DNA from: an uncultured Gammaproteobacteria bacterium
GTDB taxonomy: Bacteria > Pseudomonadota > Gammaproteobacteria > Pseudomonadales > Porticoccaceae
Assembly (NCBI GenBank): GCA_913058345.1
Contig: CAJXQR010000002.1
Span: 248,001 to 312,000 of the forward strand
Direction: 5' to 3'
Length of the DNA: 64,000 nucleotides
Both the position numbers and the translations under genes were made by a program. The notes beneath the pieces were generated by a model. It did no database searches. It was not told where the DNA came from and saw only the letters and a list, made by a program, of their open reading frames with translations. Positions 28,496 through 37,531 of this stretch are shown piece after piece. Each line of letters begins with the position of its first letter. The stretch's first letter is position 1.

Positions 28496-29674
28496 ATGCC
28501 TCCGGTTTTTCCCGCCGACTCTGTCGGCCTTGTCACGCCACAGCGCTTTACCTTTGACACACCACTGGAGCTGAGCTGCGGCCGCAGCCTGCAAAGCTAC
28601 GAGCTGATGGTTGAAACCTACGGTGAACTCAATGCCGACAACAGTAATGGTGTACTCATCTGCCACGCCCTCAGTGGCCATCATCACGCCGCCGGCTATC
28701 ACACCACCGCCGATACTAAACCCGGTTGGTGGGATGCTTATATTGGCCCCGGCAAGCCTATTGATACCCGGTATTTTTTCGTCGTTTCACTGAACAATAT
28801 TGGCGGCTGCCACGGCAGTACCGGGCCGCGTTCCATCAACCCCGAAACAGGACAGCTATGGGGTAAACATTTTCCCCCGCTACGCGTCCGTGACTGGGTC
28901 ACCAGCCAGGCAAAGCTCGCTGATAAACTCGGTATTGATCAGTGGGCAGCGATTGTGGGAGGCAGCCTTGGTGGTATGACCGCTATGCGCTGGGCACTGG
29001 AATATCCGGAACGCCTGCGCCATTGTGTGGTCATTGCCTCCGCCGCCGATCTGACTGCACAGAATATCGCCTTTAATGAACTGGCTCGCCGTGCCATTCG
29101 CAGTGATAGTGGTTTTCACGATGGCGACTACCTTGAACATGACACCATCCCCCGTAGCGGACTCGCATTAGCGCGCATGATTGGCCATGTGACCTATTTG
29201 TCGGATGCATTGATGGAGGAGCGTTTCGGTCGCGAATTACGCTCTGGCACCTTTCAACGGGGCCTCGATGCACCCATTGAATTTCAGGTCGAGAGCTACT
29301 TACGTCACCAAGGGGATCGTTTCGCCACTGACTTTGACGCCAACACCTACCTGCTGATGACCAAAATACTCGACTATTTCGACCTCGCGCGGGAGTACGG
29401 AGGGGATCCCATAAAAGCCTTCAGTCACGCTCTGTGCAATTTTTTAGTCGTGTCTTTTTCCAGTGACTGGCGCTTTGCGCCCGCTCGCTCACGGGAAATC
29501 GTTAAATCCCTCATCGCTGCAGACAAAAACGTCGCTTACGCGGAAATTCAGTCCGATATGGGGCACGACGCTTTTCTGCTGCCTAATGATCGTTACGAGG
29601 GCGTATTTCGCGCCTATATGACCCGCATCGCCAGGGAAATTGGCGCAATCCAGACAGAAGAGGATGGCCACTGA
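28496..29674 (+). CDS. metX: Homoserine O-acyltransferase (MetX family)
   Basis: Alpha/beta-hydrolase-fold enzyme that acylates homoserine in methionine synthesis. I chose the ATG giving 392 residues because the next residues, [15 protein letters not shown], match the Pseudomonas protein's start. Motifs are [14 protein letters not shown] near residue 61, [12 protein letters not shown] near 102, the nucleophile elbow GGSLGGM near 160, and the catalytic Asp/His region ending GHDAFLL. In Pseudomonas and relatives, MetX-type enzymes next to metW often use succinyl-CoA, so O-succinyltransferase activity is likely, but the acyl donor cannot be read with certainty. Confidence 0.95.
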   Translation: MPPVFPADSVGLVTPQRFTFDTPLELSCGRSLQSYELMVETYGELNADNSNGVLICHALSGHHHAAGYHTTADTKPGWWDAYIGPGKPIDTRYFFVVSLNNIGGCHGSTGPRSINPETGQLWGKHFPPLRVRDWVTSQAKLADKLGIDQWAAIVGGSLGGMTAMRWALEYPERLRHCVVIASAADLTAQNIAFNELARRAIRSDSGFHDGDYLEHDTIPRSGLALARMIGHVTYLSDALMEERFGRELRSGTFQRGLDAPIEFQVESYLRHQGDRFATDFDANTYLLMTKILDYFDLAREYGGDPIKAFSHALCNFLVVSFSSDWRFAPARSREIVKSLIAADKNVAYAEIQSDMGHDAFLLPNDRYEGVFRAYMTRIAREIGAIQTEEDGH

Positions 29675-30267
29675 TGCTGCGTATCGATCTCGACATTCTC
29701 CAGCAATGGATTCCCTTGGGCGGCAGAGTACTCGACCTGGGCTGTGGTGATGGCACGCTACTGTGTAGCCTGGCCGACAACCGACAGGCGACCGGCTACG
29801 GCCTGGAAATCGACGCCGAACAAATTACCACCTGCATTAGTCGCGGTGTAAACGTCATTGAAACTGACTTGAATCAGGGCCTGGGTAGTTTCCAGGATGA
29901 CAGCTTTGATACTGTGATAATGACCTACTCGTTACAGGTCATGCGACGCCCTGATGAATTGATCGACGAAATGCTGCGCGTCGGCAAAGAGTGCATTGTC
30001 ACCTTCCCCAATTTCGGCAATATCCGCGTTCGCAGTTATTTAATGCTACGCGGACGTATGCCCGTGACCAAACAACTCAACCATCAGTGGTATGACACCC
30101 CGAACATCCACTTCTGCACCGTGCACGACTTTGACACCCTGTGTGCAGAAAAAAATATTCGCATTTTGCACCGTAAAGTCGTCACAGAACAGATTCCCGA
30201 CAAGCAACTCACAGGACTGTGGCCTAACTTATTCGGTGAAACAGCAATTTACCATTTGGCCAAATAG
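29674..30267 (+). CDS. metW: MetW, SAM-methyltransferase-fold partner of MetX
   Basis: This 197-residue class I methyltransferase-like protein is required with MetX for homoserine acylation in several proteobacteria. It has the SAM-binding VLDLGCGDGTLL near residue 19, the acidic strand end YGLEID, and VTFPNFGNIRVRSYLMLRGRMP near 110, typical of MetW. Its ATG overlaps the metX TGA by one base, so the two are translationally coupled. Confidence 0.95.
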   Translation: MLRIDLDILQQWIPLGGRVLDLGCGDGTLLCSLADNRQATGYGLEIDAEQITTCISRGVNVIETDLNQGLGSFQDDSFDTVIMTYSLQVMRRPDELIDEMLRVGKECIVTFPNFGNIRVRSYLMLRGRMPVTKQLNHQWYDTPNIHFCTVHDFDTLCAEKNIRILHRKVVTEQIPDKQLTGLWPNLFGETAIYHLAK

Positions 30268-30321
30268 GTCGCCAAGGCTATAGTCAGCCTACATAGACGG
30301 CAAAGTATCTGGAGAAATATA

Positions 30322-30768
30322 ATGAAAAAATACTTACTCGCCCCGGCACTCTTACTCTTAAGCCTCAGTGCCAGCTTGCAATCTTTCGCAGCCAGTCAGC
30401 CCTTTAAGGCTTTCGGTGATTACAAAGTGTTTTACAGCGCCTTCAACAGCAGCTTCGTCACCCCGGAAGTCGCTGCAAATTACAGCATCACTCGCGGCAA
30501 AGACTGGGGACTCGTTAATATTGCCGTAGTCAAAAATGGTGCCCAGGGTGGCTCTACCGCTTTAGTCAAAGGCCATGTGGCCAATATCCTCGCTCAGCAA
30601 CAAACCCTAAAGTTTTTTGAAGTCCGTGAAGGCAAAGTCGTTTACTACCTCGCTCCCTTTCGCTTTGAGAACGAAGATGCCATGACCTTTAAAATCAGCG
30701 TCCAGCCCGACCCCGACAAACCAGCCCATAACATCAGTTTCCAGCGCCGTTTTTATCACGATGAGTAA
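30322..30768 (+). CDS. DUF4426 periplasmic protein
   Basis: This 148-residue exported protein has a signal peptide at residues 1-25 (basic start, LLAPALLLLSLSASL, probable cut after SFA). The rest matches the DUF4426 pattern: FGDYKVFYSAFNSSFVTPEVAANY near residue 31, then beta-rich sequence ending in QRRFYHDE. The same family sits between metW and rdgB in Pseudomonas. Its function is unknown. Confidence 0.85.
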   Translation: MKKYLLAPALLLLSLSASLQSFAASQPFKAFGDYKVFYSAFNSSFVTPEVAANYSITRGKDWGLVNIAVVKNGAQGGSTALVKGHVANILAQQQTLKFFEVREGKVVYYLAPFRFENEDAMTFKISVQPDPDKPAHNISFQRRFYHDE

Positions 30769-30876
30769 AGCAGACTAGCAACTGTGGAACCGAGTTATAT
30801 TTACGGACGCTGCTGCCTGAGTACTGCTAAAATAGGCCGCCCTGCCAGCAAATAGTGAAATACAGGTCGACTCGGC

Positions 30877-31470
30877 ATGACATTAAAAATCGTATTGGCC
30901 AGCAACAATACTGGCAAACTCAAGGAGTTTCAGCAGTTACTCGCCGGCCGGCACTTTGAGGTATTGCCGCAGGCGCAGTTCAGAATCGACGATGTCGAGG
31001 AAACCGGGCTCAGCTTTGTCGAAAATGCCATTATCAAGGCACGGCATGCATCGAAAATTGCAGGCCTACCCGCCATTGCCGATGATTCCGGACTGGAAGT
31101 CGACTTTCTTCAAGGCGCGCCTGGTATTTACTCCGCACGCTTTTCCGGGGCCGATGCCAGCGATGCAAAGAACAATCAAAAGCTACTCGAACACCTGCAC
31201 GGTGTACCCGATGAACAGCGTAGCGCCCGCTTTCAATGTATATTGGTTTACCTTCGTCATCCACTGGACCCCACACCGTTAATTTGTCAAGGCACTTGGG
31301 AGGGATACATTCTCAAACAAGCTCAGGGCAACAACGGCTTTGGTTACGACCCCCTCTTCCTCGACCCCGCGACAGGCCTGTCATCCGCTGAATTAAGTAA
31401 AGAAGAAAAAAACACACGTAGCCACCGGGCCAAAGCTCTGCAATCCCTGCTCACCCAGCTTAGCCAATAG
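30877..31470 (+). CDS. rdgB: XTP/dITP pyrophosphatase
   Basis: House-cleaning enzyme that hydrolyses non-canonical purine triphosphates such as dITP and XTP to monophosphates. The 197-residue length is standard. Motifs are LASNNTGKLKEF at the N-terminus, FVENAIIKARHASK, the catalytic region AIADDSGLEVDFLQGAPGIYSARF near residue 66, GFGYDPLF near 150 and SHRAKAL at the end. Confidence 0.96.
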   Translation: MTLKIVLASNNTGKLKEFQQLLAGRHFEVLPQAQFRIDDVEETGLSFVENAIIKARHASKIAGLPAIADDSGLEVDFLQGAPGIYSARFSGADASDAKNNQKLLEHLHGVPDEQRSARFQCILVYLRHPLDPTPLICQGTWEGYILKQAQGNNGFGYDPLFLDPATGLSSAELSKEEKNTRSHRAKALQSLLTQLSQ

Positions 31471-31502
31471 CTGTTGCAGCCTTACACCTTCAATTCAAAC
31501 GG

Positions 31503-32666
31503 ATGAACTCTCTGCACTTACCTCCCTTGTCCCTCTATGTACATATTCCCTGGTGTGTCAGAAAGTGTCCCTATTGCGATTTTAACTCCCACACCAACAA
31601 CGGCAATGCACTGCCCGAAACTAATTACGTTGACGCCCTACTGGCAGACCTCGCGACAGAAGCCAGCAGCGAAAAACGGCAAGGCCGACAACTCATTTCG
31701 ATTTTTTTTGGTGGTGGAACGCCGAGCCTTTTTTCTGCCGCAGCCATTGCCCGCATCCTTGAGGGGGCAGAACGCTTGATCGGCTTTGCTCCAGCGGTAG
31801 AAATCACCCTCGAGGCAAACCCAGGTACTGTCGAGCAGCAAAAATTTACGGGTTTTAGAAAAGCGGGAGTCAACCGACTCTCCATTGGTATTCAAAGCTT
31901 TAACGATACTCACCTCAAGCGGCTGGGCCGCATTCATAATGGCACGGAAGCATTGACGGCAATTCATACTGCCCGACAAGCCGGTTTCGACAATATCAAT
32001 CTCGATTTAATGCACGGCCTGCCTGAGCAAACACCCGAACAGGCGATCGCCGACTTACAACAAGCGATGGATTTTCAACCAGAGCACCTGTCTTGGTATC
32101 AGCTTACCATCGAGCCCAACACCGCTTTCCACAACCAGCCCCCTGTCCTGCCCATCGAAAGCACCTTGGAACGCATTCAGGGTCAAGGCCATAAATTGTT
32201 AGCTAAGGCCGGCTTTTTCGCTTACGAAATTAGCGCCTATGCTCGCCCTCAACGTCTATCGCAGCACAATTGTAACTATTGGCAATTTGGTGACTACTTG
32301 GGTATCGGCGCCGGTGCCCATGGCAAAATCACCGACTTGAACGAACAGAAAATTCTCCGCACTCGCAAAACTCGCCAGCCCAGTGACTACCTTTCACGCC
32401 TTGCAACTGGTAGCGATTTCCTGGCCGAACAATTCTCTCTGGACTCAAAAGAACTTCCCCTCGAGTTTTTAATGAATGCCCTTCGATTGAAACAAGGGGT
32501 ACCCACCACCCTATTTACCGAGCGCACAGGCATGTCTTTAACGACAATCACGGCACACTGGCAATCACTTGAAGCTCGACACTTAGTCGAACCATTATCC
32601 ACTGGGTGGCTGCGTTGTACCGCTTTCGGCCATCGCTTTCTCAACAGTATTCTCTCCGAATTCTGA
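31503..32666 (+). CDS. hemW: HemW-type radical SAM haem chaperone
   Basis: Radical SAM protein once annotated as oxygen-independent coproporphyrinogen oxidase; HemW proteins bind haem and are thought to deliver it to membrane cytochromes. The 387-residue protein has the cluster motif CVRKCPYCDF near residue 18. The position after the third Cys is Asp-Phe, without the fourth Cys seen in true HemN, which supports HemW. FFGGGTPSLF follows near 70. It lies 32 bases after rdgB, as in Pseudomonas. Confidence 0.93.
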   Translation: MNSLHLPPLSLYVHIPWCVRKCPYCDFNSHTNNGNALPETNYVDALLADLATEASSEKRQGRQLISIFFGGGTPSLFSAAAIARILEGAERLIGFAPAVEITLEANPGTVEQQKFTGFRKAGVNRLSIGIQSFNDTHLKRLGRIHNGTEALTAIHTARQAGFDNINLDLMHGLPEQTPEQAIADLQQAMDFQPEHLSWYQLTIEPNTAFHNQPPVLPIESTLERIQGQGHKLLAKAGFFAYEISAYARPQRLSQHNCNYWQFGDYLGIGAGAHGKITDLNEQKILRTRKTRQPSDYLSRLATGSDFLAEQFSLDSKELPLEFLMNALRLKQGVPTTLFTERTGMSLTTITAHWQSLEARHLVEPLSTGWLRCTAFGHRFLNSILSEF

Positions 32667-32690
32667 AATCGCCATCCCCCGATGGGTGGT

Positions 32691-32720
32691 TTGTTCGCAA
32701 TAGGTCTGGGATGTTATGAT
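32691..32720 (+). promoter_or_regulatory. Candidate promoter of trxA
   Basis: TATGAT (5 of 6) is preceded at 18 bases by TTGTTC (3 of 6). It lies 50 bases before the thioredoxin start. The weak -35 makes this tentative. Confidence 0.35.
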
Positions 32721-32771
32721 GCAGAAATTCAGGTACATTCTGCTTCTCAACCACGAACTGGGGAAATATTT

Positions 32772-33098
32772 ATGGACGACAAAATCGTTCACACTACTGA
32801 TGACGCCTTTGAAACTGACGTTATTGCCGCTAGCACACCGGTACTTGTCGACTTTTGGGCCAGCTGGTGCGGCCCCTGTAAAATGATAGCTCCTCTGCTG
32901 GACGAGCTGGCCGACGAATACGACAATCAGATTAAGATCTGTAAAGTCGATGTCGATGCTAACCGCGATGTAGCCGCCAAATACAATGTGCGCAGTATAC
33001 CTACACTGATGATGTTCAAAGATGGTAGTTTGCACGAGACCAAAATCGGCGCCCTGTCAAAGGCACAACTGAAAGAATTTATAGACGCCAGCCTTTGA
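32772..33098 (+). CDS. trxA: Thioredoxin 1
   Basis: Small cytoplasmic dithiol reductase that serves ribonucleotide reductase and many other targets. It has 108 residues from the ATG at MDDKIVH, the canonical length. The active site is WCGPC near residue 32, followed by the cis-Pro segment [12 protein letters not shown] longer frame upstream has no homology. It precedes rho with a 288-base gap, the same order as in E. coli (trxA-rho). Confidence 0.97.
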   Translation: MDDKIVHTTDDAFETDVIAASTPVLVDFWASWCGPCKMIAPLLDELADEYDNQIKICKVDVDANRDVAAKYNVRSIPTLMMFKDGSLHETKIGALSKAQLKEFIDASL

Positions 33099-33169
33099 AA
33101 GCAGCAAAGCTCTGGTCCGCAGCCTACTTTCACCAAGGAGGCTGCTAATTCAACACAAAAAGAAAGCTC

Positions 33170-33197
33170 TTGTTTTTTGATCAACAAGTACTATAAT
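33170..33197 (+). promoter_or_regulatory. Sigma-70 promoter of rho
   Basis: A perfect TATAAT is preceded at 16 bases by TTGTTT (4 of 6). Transcription would begin near 33204, giving a rho leader of about 180 bases. A long leader suits the known autoregulation of rho by early termination. Confidence 0.6.
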
Positions 33198-33363
33198 CGC
33201 CGGATCAGCATCGACTCTTTCTAACACCCCTTTAGCTACATCATTTCCTAAGCGGCCTCTCGGGTGTAGACACATAACAACTCCAAACAGCATATTCGCC
33301 AGTCGGCGCACTTTATCCCTGATTGTATTCAAATAGTCTAGCGAGACTGAACCCCTCTATCTA

Positions 33364-33390
33364 ATGACATCTAGAACCGCATATTTATGA
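33364..33390 (+). other. Possible 8-codon leader ORF overlapping the rho start
   Basis: ATG ACA TCT AGA ACC GCA TAT TTA TGA encodes MTSRTAYL, and its TGA overlaps the rho ATG (ATGA). Rho has no recognisable ribosome site of its own here, so re-initiation after this short frame is conceivable. The leader frame itself also lacks a ribosome site, so this is weak. Confidence 0.2.
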
Positions 33391-34646
33391 ATCTGACTGA
33401 CCTTAAAACAAAACCAATTAATGAGCTGATCAAAATCGGCGAAGACACCGGCCTAGAAAATCTTGGTCGTTTACGCAAACAGGATATTATCTTTACCATC
33501 CTCAAGCGCCACGCAAAAAGCGGTGAAGATATTTACAGTGATGGCGTACTGGAAATTTTACCCGATGGTTTTGGTTTTCTACGTTCTGCCGATGGTTCTT
33601 ATTTAGCCGGGCCGGACGATATTTATGTTTCTCCCAGTCAAATTCGTCGCTTCAATCTGCGCACTGGCGATAGTATTTCAGGCAAGATCAGACCCCCCAA
33701 AGATGGCGAGCGTTACTTTGCCTTGCTGAAAGTTGATCAGATCAACTTCGACCGCCCAGAAAATGCCCGCAACAAAATTCTTTTTGAAAACCTGACACCC
33801 CTGTTTCCCGATGAGCGCATGACTCTTGAATCAGGCAACGGCAGTTCTGAAGATTTAACCGGCCGCATCATCGATCTGGTTGCCCCCATAGGTAAAGGTC
33901 AGCGAGGTTTAATTGTCGCCCCACCAAAAGCCGGTAAAACTATCATGATGCAGCACATGGCCCAGTCCATCGTGCGCAACAACCCCGAATGTTTCATTAT
34001 CGTTTTATTAATTGATGAACGACCCGAAGAAGTCACCGAAATGCAGCGCACTGTGCGCGGAGAAGTAGTGGCATCCACCTTTGACGAACCTCCCGCTCGC
34101 CATGTTCAAGTGGCAGAAATGGTGATTGAAAAAGCCAAACGTCTAGTCGAGCACAAAAAAGATGTCGTCATCCTCCTCGACTCTATCACCCGCCTGGCTC
34201 GCGCCTACAACACTGTCGTACCGTCCTCCGGTAAAGTATTAACCGGCGGCGTTGATGCCCACGCTCTGGAAAAGCCTAAACGCTTTTTTGGTGCCGCGCG
34301 CAATATCGAACAAGGTGGCAGCTTAAGTATTATTGCCACCGCACTGGTCGATACCGGCTCAAAGATGGACGAAGTAATTTTCGAAGAGTTTAAAGGCACG
34401 GGCAATATGGAATTGCACCTCGATCGCAAGATCGCCGAACGGCGCGTCTACCCTGCCATCAATATTCGCCGCTCCGGCACACGCCGTGAAGACTTATTGA
34501 TGAGCGAAGCCGACCTCCAGCGAGTGTGGATACTGCGCAAGCTCCTGAACGACATGGAAGATACCGCCGCGACTGAATTTATTATCGACCGATTGAAGAG
34601 CTTTGAAAGCAACGACGATTTCTTTGCAGCGATGAAGCGCAAATAG
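33387..34646 (+). CDS. rho: Transcription termination factor Rho
   Basis: Hexameric RNA helicase that ends transcription at Rho-dependent sites and silences untranslated RNA. The 419-residue length matches E. coli Rho. The N-terminal helical domain and RNA-binding cold-shock-like fold ([15 protein letters not shown] near residue 54) are followed by the ATPase domain: P-loop APPKAGKT near 178, Walker [17 protein letters not shown] near 256, and the Q/R-loop region to the end. No ribosome site is visible before the ATG. It is convergent with the following thiolase. Confidence 0.97.
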   Translation: MNLTDLKTKPINELIKIGEDTGLENLGRLRKQDIIFTILKRHAKSGEDIYSDGVLEILPDGFGFLRSADGSYLAGPDDIYVSPSQIRRFNLRTGDSISGKIRPPKDGERYFALLKVDQINFDRPENARNKILFENLTPLFPDERMTLESGNGSSEDLTGRIIDLVAPIGKGQRGLIVAPPKAGKTIMMQHMAQSIVRNNPECFIIVLLIDERPEEVTEMQRTVRGEVVASTFDEPPARHVQVAEMVIEKAKRLVEHKKDVVILLDSITRLARAYNTVVPSSGKVLTGGVDAHALEKPKRFFGAARNIEQGGSLSIIATALVDTGSKMDEVIFEEFKGTGNMELHLDRKIAERRVYPAINIRRSGTRREDLLMSEADLQRVWILRKLLNDMEDTAATEFIIDRLKSFESNDDFFAAMKRK

Positions 34647-34772
34647 CACCCTCTCAATCTGCTGTTTGTATTATTCTGGTTGCACAAGCAATAAAACACC
34701 CGGCAACTACCTTGAGCAACAAAGCAGGCCGGGGAGTATTACCGATCAGAGGCCGGCAAGTTTCACATTCGC

Positions 34773-35957
34773 TTAGCCTAATTCGCGGCCTACAATCGAT
34801 ATAAAACTCACGCAGCGCCCCGGCTGTCCGCCGAGGTTATGCGTTAAACCCAGTTTCGGGTCTTTAATCTGACGCTCGCCCGCTTCGCCTCGCAACTGTA
34901 GCCACATTTCATACATCATCCGTAAGCCACTCGCGCCAATAGGATGACCAAAGCTTTTTAAACCACCATCGGGATTAACCGGTTGAGCGCCATCACCATC
35001 AAAGCGCCCCTCCATCACATCTTTCCAACCCTCGCCACGTTCGGAGAAGCCCATGTCTTCCATCAACACCAGTTCGGTTGCGGTAAAGCAATCGTGAACT
35101 TCAGCCATGGAAATTTCTTCACGGGGATTGGTGATACCCGCTTGTTTATAGGCATCCTGTGCTGAGACCACCACCTCCTGAAAAGTGGTGAAGTCATACT
35201 CGTCACTAATAAAACCTTCGTTGGGCCCCGCTGCTATGGACAACGCCTTCAGGAAAATCGGCTTATCAGTGTATTTATAGGCATCCTCAGCGCGGCATAG
35301 AATCGCCGCTGCTGAACCGTCGGAAACCCCAGAGCAGTCGAAGACGCCGAACATACCCGCGACGCGCGGCGACTTGCAAATCTTGTCGAGGGGGACTTCT
35401 TTGCGAAATTGTGCTTTGGGGTTTTTCGCCCCAGCGACGTGATTCTTCCAGGCGATGCGCGATAGCACATCTTTTAAGTCACCTTCGTCGACACCGTACT
35501 TTTCACAGTAAGCAGGTGCCAGTAGTGAAAACATCGCCGGCGCCGTCATGCTTGATTCTGTGCCGTCACCATCGGGGCCCGGTATGACCAGGCCTGAATA
35601 GCCACCATCTTTGAGTTTTTCAACACCCACGGCCATCACCAGGTCGTAAGCGCCACTCGCCACAGCGTAGGCCGCATTACGAATCGCCTCGCTGCCTGTG
35701 GCGCACATATTCTCCAGACGAGTGACCGGCTTATAGGGTGTTTTCAAAGCCTCAGAAAACACCATGCCTGAAATACCGCTGGCGAAAGTGCCAAGCCAGT
35801 AAGCATCAACATCATCAGGGTCAACACCCGCAGATGCATAAGCTTCACTCGCCGCGTCAATCAACATATCGGCGGCATCTCTGTCCCAGTGTTCGCCGAA
35901 GGGTGTACAACCCATGCCGACGATTGCAACTTGATCTTTAATTCCGTTACTTGCCAT
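34773..35957 (-). CDS. SCP2-type thiolase / acyl-CoA acetyltransferase
   Basis: This thiolase-superfamily enzyme is expected to cleave a 3-ketoacyl-CoA or condense acyl-CoAs. The 394-residue protein has the nucleophile Cys in LENMCATGSEA near residue 87, the HDCFT motif in AEVHDCFTATE near 290, and the GHPIGASG motif near 340, so all catalytic positions look intact. These are features of the SCP-x/lipid-transfer thiolases rather than FadA. It starts ten bases after the stop of an HMG-CoA-synthase-like/DUF35 fusion, with GGGGGTG as ribosome site. Thiolases of this type commonly form complexes with DUF35 proteins, so the two products probably associate. Confidence 0.9.
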   Translation of the reverse strand: MASNGIKDQVAIVGMGCTPFGEHWDRDAADMLIDAASEAYASAGVDPDDVDAYWLGTFASGISGMVFSEALKTPYKPVTRLENMCATGSEAIRNAAYAVASGAYDLVMAVGVEKLKDGGYSGLVIPGPDGDGTESSMTAPAMFSLLAPAYCEKYGVDEGDLKDVLSRIAWKNHVAGAKNPKAQFRKEVPLDKICKSPRVAGMFGVFDCSGVSDGSAAAILCRAEDAYKYTDKPIFLKALSIAAGPNEGFISDEYDFTTFQEVVVSAQDAYKQAGITNPREEISMAEVHDCFTATELVLMEDMGFSERGEGWKDVMEGRFDGDGAQPVNPDGGLKSFGHPIGASGLRMMYEMWLQLRGEAGERQIKDPKLGLTHNLGGQPGRCVSFISIVGRELG

Positions 35958-35967
35958 ACATCACCCC

Positions 35968-37353
35968 CTAGCGCTGTGGCCGTGCTTTCCAGAAATAATT
36001 GTGTACACCCTGACCCGTGTAAAAGCGCCGGAAAGTCATTTCCAGCTCATCGCCAATCGCGACCTCACCTGGATCGACATCGGTCAACTCACAGGCTAGG
36101 CGCCCGCCGCAATCAAAGTCCACCACGGTGGAAACCACAGGTGGCTGTAGGCTATAGGCGAGATGATCAAGTGTATAAGTAGTAATCTTGCAGGCCGCGT
36201 CGGCAAAGCGCTCCTCAACCATTTCGTCCCGCGAGCGGCACTTGAGACACACCCGCTGTGGTGGCAAATGACCCTGCCCGCATTTACGGCACCGGCTTCC
36301 GTAAAAGGCATATTTCCAGCTTTCGTTACGCTTCATAATCGGCGCAGCCGGGCGAGCGGGATCTGGCCTGCGCGGTGGATCAAAAGGCAGAATTTCGCGC
36401 CATCTTAAATAGGTATTGTAGGCAACCTCATTATTGCTAGACGCCAGCCACTGATCGACACTGCGAGCAGGGCGCCCCTGGGCAATTTTATCGCTCACTT
36501 CCAGTACGACCGCATCACAACCATCTGCGGTAGATAACACAAGAATTTTATCCCCCGGCTGCGCCTGATCAAGCGTCTTTGCCAACACCAGGCCTGCGTG
36601 GGCGACACCACTACGGCCCACGGAGCCGGCCAACATATCCGCCACTTGTTCAGGTTTTAAACCAAGAGCTCGAGGAATAGCGGCAACATCACGGCTATTA
36701 GTGGCATCGAGAATCACAGAAGTCAGAGCATCTGGGGCCACCTTGGCGTCGGCCAATGCCCGCTGGGCTGTGTCAAGACTGACAGGGCCAAGCACCTCAA
36801 TGCCAAAACGCTCTTCCCACTGGCGAGCAAAACGATCGGTCGGCAAGCGCCAGACATCGAGCACTTCAGTGGTGGTGGAGGCTCTGCCCAAGACACGAGC
36901 AATCGCATCGTCTTCGGGACCGGTAACAAAAGCCACCGCCGCATCGCCACTATCACGTTCACGAGCCCCGCCCGGGGCACCAATGACGAGATCACCCGCA
37001 CACACCAGCGAAGTGCGCCCCGCTTTTCCGAGATCAGTACCGAGCAACAGGGCCGCCAAACCCATGCGGGTATTGTTCGCCAACTCGATCGTATTCACAT
37101 ACTCCGGCAAGTCGAGGGCCGCGCAAATGGCCGTCGCATTCAGTTTTTCAGCATAGGGCGCGCTATTGGTCGCAAAGACCAAAGTATCAATTGCCGGGCT
37201 ACTCGCTAGCGCCCCGCGCCCCGCTTCAACCGACATCGATACCGAATCTTCGTCGTGACTCGCAATGGCTCGCTCACCCTTACCGCCACCCATAGCCTTA
37301 CGTGTTAATCGATAATACGGCACGTAAGCACCGTAACTTATAATTCCAGACAC
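35968..37353 (-). CDS. HMG-CoA-synthase-like protein fused to DUF35 (zinc ribbon + OB fold), probably non-catalytic
   Basis: This is a two-part protein of 461 residues. Residues ~1-310 have the thiolase-like fold of archaeal-type HMG-CoA synthase: ISYGAYVPYYRL at the start, NSAPYAEKLNAT near 65 and PGDKILVLSTADGCDAVV near 270. Where HMG-CoA synthases carry the catalytic Cys (FACKAGTAAL-type), this reads LANNTRMGLAAL. Where they carry the His of HQPNGRFP, this reads DATNSRDV. Both catalytic residues therefore seem lost. Residues ~335-461 form DUF35: a zinc ribbon with CRKC and CLKC, then an OB fold ending in GVHNYFWKARP. The GTG start has GAGGGGG upstream. It probably serves as a CoA-binding scaffold for the adjacent thiolase. 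The comparison with family motifs is from memory. Confidence 0.85.
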   Translation of the reverse strand: MSGIISYGAYVPYYRLTRKAMGGGKGERAIASHDEDSVSMSVEAGRGALASSPAIDTLVFATNSAPYAEKLNATAICAALDLPEYVNTIELANNTRMGLAALLLGTDLGKAGRTSLVCAGDLVIGAPGGARERDSGDAAVAFVTGPEDDAIARVLGRASTTTEVLDVWRLPTDRFARQWEERFGIEVLGPVSLDTAQRALADAKVAPDALTSVILDATNSRDVAAIPRALGLKPEQVADMLAGSVGRSGVAHAGLVLAKTLDQAQPGDKILVLSTADGCDAVVLEVSDKIAQGRPARSVDQWLASSNNEVAYNTYLRWREILPFDPPRRPDPARPAAPIMKRNESWKYAFYGSRCRKCGQGHLPPQRVCLKCRSRDEMVEERFADAACKITTYTLDHLAYSLQPPVVSTVVDFDCGGRLACELTDVDPGEVAIGDELEMTFRRFYTGQGVHNYFWKARPQR

Positions 37354-37394
37354 ACTACCCCCTCACAGTTATTATTCATCAATTATGACGGCTT

Positions 37395-37467
37395 ATCATA
37401 GCCCACTCTTTTCAGGAAACACCAAGTATCTACCGGTTCTGGATCGACCAATTTCGACCACATGGTC
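37395..37467 (-). promoter_or_regulatory. Promoter region and operator-like repeat upstream of the HMGCS-DUF35/thiolase operon
   Basis: On the minus strand a TATGAT -10 element (37395-37400) stands about 40 bases before the GTG start, without a clear -35. Upstream, GACCACATGGTC (37456-37467) is a perfect 5-2-5 inverted repeat. Its left arm is also repeated directly ten bases away (CGACCA twice, 37445-37450 and 37455-37460). This looks like a regulator site, possibly for activation. Confidence 0.4.
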
Positions 37468-37478
37468 ATATTTTAGGC

Positions 37479-37511
37479 AAAAAAAACCCGGAAGCACTAA
37501 TCACCTCCGGG
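37479..37511 (-). terminator. Rho-independent terminator of the monooxygenase gene
   Basis: On the minus strand CCCGGAGG and CTTCCGGG pair around a short loop, followed by eight T residues. It lies 21 bases past the monooxygenase stop and insulates the following operon. Confidence 0.85.
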
Positions 37512-37531
37512 TCGCGATGCAGATTTGGCGC

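Noticed and set aside
33118-33144. GCAGCC...GGCTGC repeat after trxA as a terminator
   Set aside because: A six-base stem with a 15-base loop and no U-tract is too weak.
33150-33332. A 60-codon minus-strand frame in the trxA-rho gap
   Set aside because: It spans the rho promoter and leader, has no ribosome site and no recognisable features; I treat the gap as regulatory.
34690-34725. CCCGGC...GCCGGG repeat between rho and the thiolase gene as a terminator
   Set aside because: The loop is over 20 bases and there is no U-tract, so support is too thin.
36701-37156. A 151-codon frame opposite the HMGCS-DUF35 gene
   Set aside because: It is a shadow of the real gene; its composition (Ser/Arg/Ala-rich) is typical of antisense frames.
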